A stretch of DNA of 20,938 nt from Leptofilum sp050292445. GTDB lineage: Bacteria > Chloroflexota > Anaerolineae > Promineifilales > Promineifilaceae. The stretch is taken from assembly GCA_050292445.1 (NCBI GenBank), contig JBNKLQ010000090.1, positions 1 to 20,938 on the forward strand, read 5' to 3'. Every line of letters begins with the position of its first letter. Within the stretch, counting starts at the first letter, position 1. Below are positions 20,689 through 20,938 of the stretch, in pieces. Under the pieces are notes generated by a model. The model was given only the letters and a program-made list of their open reading frames with translations, made no database searches and was not told the DNA's origin. Made by a program: the position numbers and the translations under genes.

Positions 20689-20938
20689 CTACCAGCTCGC
20701 CCACAGCGCTTCTGGTTTGCGAAAGACCAGCCCACGCGAGCGGGCTGCTTTGGCAGCGGTTTCCGTTTCCCGAAGCTGCAACCCTGGCAAGCGCGTCAAA
20801 ACCTGTTCGATGGCAAGTTGGGCTTCCAACCGGGCAAGGTGAAGTCCCAGGCAAACGTGCGGCCCTTGAGCAAAGGCAACGTGGTCGCGCAGATTGGGCC
20901 GCAGCGGATCAAACCGATCCGGCTCAGGGAATATGTCC
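20689..20938 (-). CDS. Cytochrome P450, C-terminal fragment (runs off the window)
   Basis: Reading from the window edge, 82 residues remain before the TAG at 20689. Visible are the meander-region pattern IFPEPDRFDPLRPN, the heme-binding loop HVAFAQGPHVCLG with the proximal Cys thiolate ligand (FxxGxHxCxG), helix L residues LHLARLEAQLAIEQVL, and the C-terminal RGLVFRKPEALWASW. The remaining ~300 residues lie beyond position 20938, so the subfamily and substrate cannot be told; the pattern is that of bacterial soluble P450s. Its stop lies 19 bases upstream of the -35 box of the NBR1-Ig gene on the same strand, with no terminator between. Confidence 0.93.
   Translation of the reverse strand, partial: DIFPEPDRFDPLRPNLRDHVAFAQGPHVCLGLHLARLEAQLAIEQVLTRLPGLQLRETETAAKAARSRGLVFRKPEALWASW

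Overview
The window looks like chromosomal DNA from a Chloroflexota bacterium, most likely an Anaerolineae-type lineage. This is inferred from the gene content: an HTH-NB-ARC ATPase beside a TPR protein, NBR1-type Ig-like domains on a glycosidase-like protein, a DUF2207/SPFH cluster, class 2 PyrD and TlyA. Many short intergenic repeats point the same way. No rRNA or other taxonomic marker is present, so the assignment is an inference. The strongest genome-wide signature is the palindromic octamer ACGGCCGT: I count 25 exact copies by eye, against well under one expected by chance.

Layout. (1) 37-3204, minus strand: lepA (EF4), an intrinsic terminator, a small TfoX C-terminal-like protein, then class 2 dihydroorotate dehydrogenase pyrD, which probably starts at an overlapping TTG. 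(2) 3289-4589: a small molybdopterin-binding-fold protein (+) converges on a DJ-1/PfpI-like protein lacking its nucleophile and a one-helix membrane peptide (both minus). (3) 4850-8444, plus strand: an HTH-NB-ARC STAND ATPase, a translationally coupled TPR protein and a soluble histidine kinase. This stretch is AT-richer and has no exact octamer. (4) 8441-10258, minus: tlyA and an RMD-type GDP-sugar reductase. (5) 10509-14015, plus: an overlapping set of a nucleotidyltransferase-fold protein, an extracellular glycoside-hydrolase-like protein and a family 3 solute-binding lipoprotein, followed by a barstar-like inhibitor. (6) 14285-18637, plus: a four-gene cluster of DUF2207 membrane protein, membrane/winged-helix/zinc-ribbon protein, an all-helical protein and an SPFH (YdjI-like) protein ending in an excisionase-type HTH. 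(7) 18741-20938, minus: a TIM-barrel glycosidase-like protein with a PDPDPE linker and two NBR1 Ig-like domains, and the C-terminal end of a cytochrome P450.

The cluster in (6) is the best candidate for a poorly described system. It resembles in outline the Bacillus ydjGHI membrane-stress locus (SPFH plus membrane proteins with zinc ribbons and Gly/Ser tails). However, the SPFH protein carries a DNA-binding-type domain where a zinc ribbon is usual, and every gap between and around the genes holds a different repeat. Three of these repeats share one grammar: an inverted pair of 11-bp odd palindromes, with central A in the left copy and central T in the right copy.

Expression signals include near-leaderless promoters, with the -10 box 6 to 12 bases from the start codon, at lepA, the nucleotidyltransferase-fold gene and the NBR1-Ig gene. 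There are also two clear intrinsic terminators. No tRNA, rRNA, CRISPR array, transposase or phage gene was seen. No gene-free stretch exceeds 300 bases.
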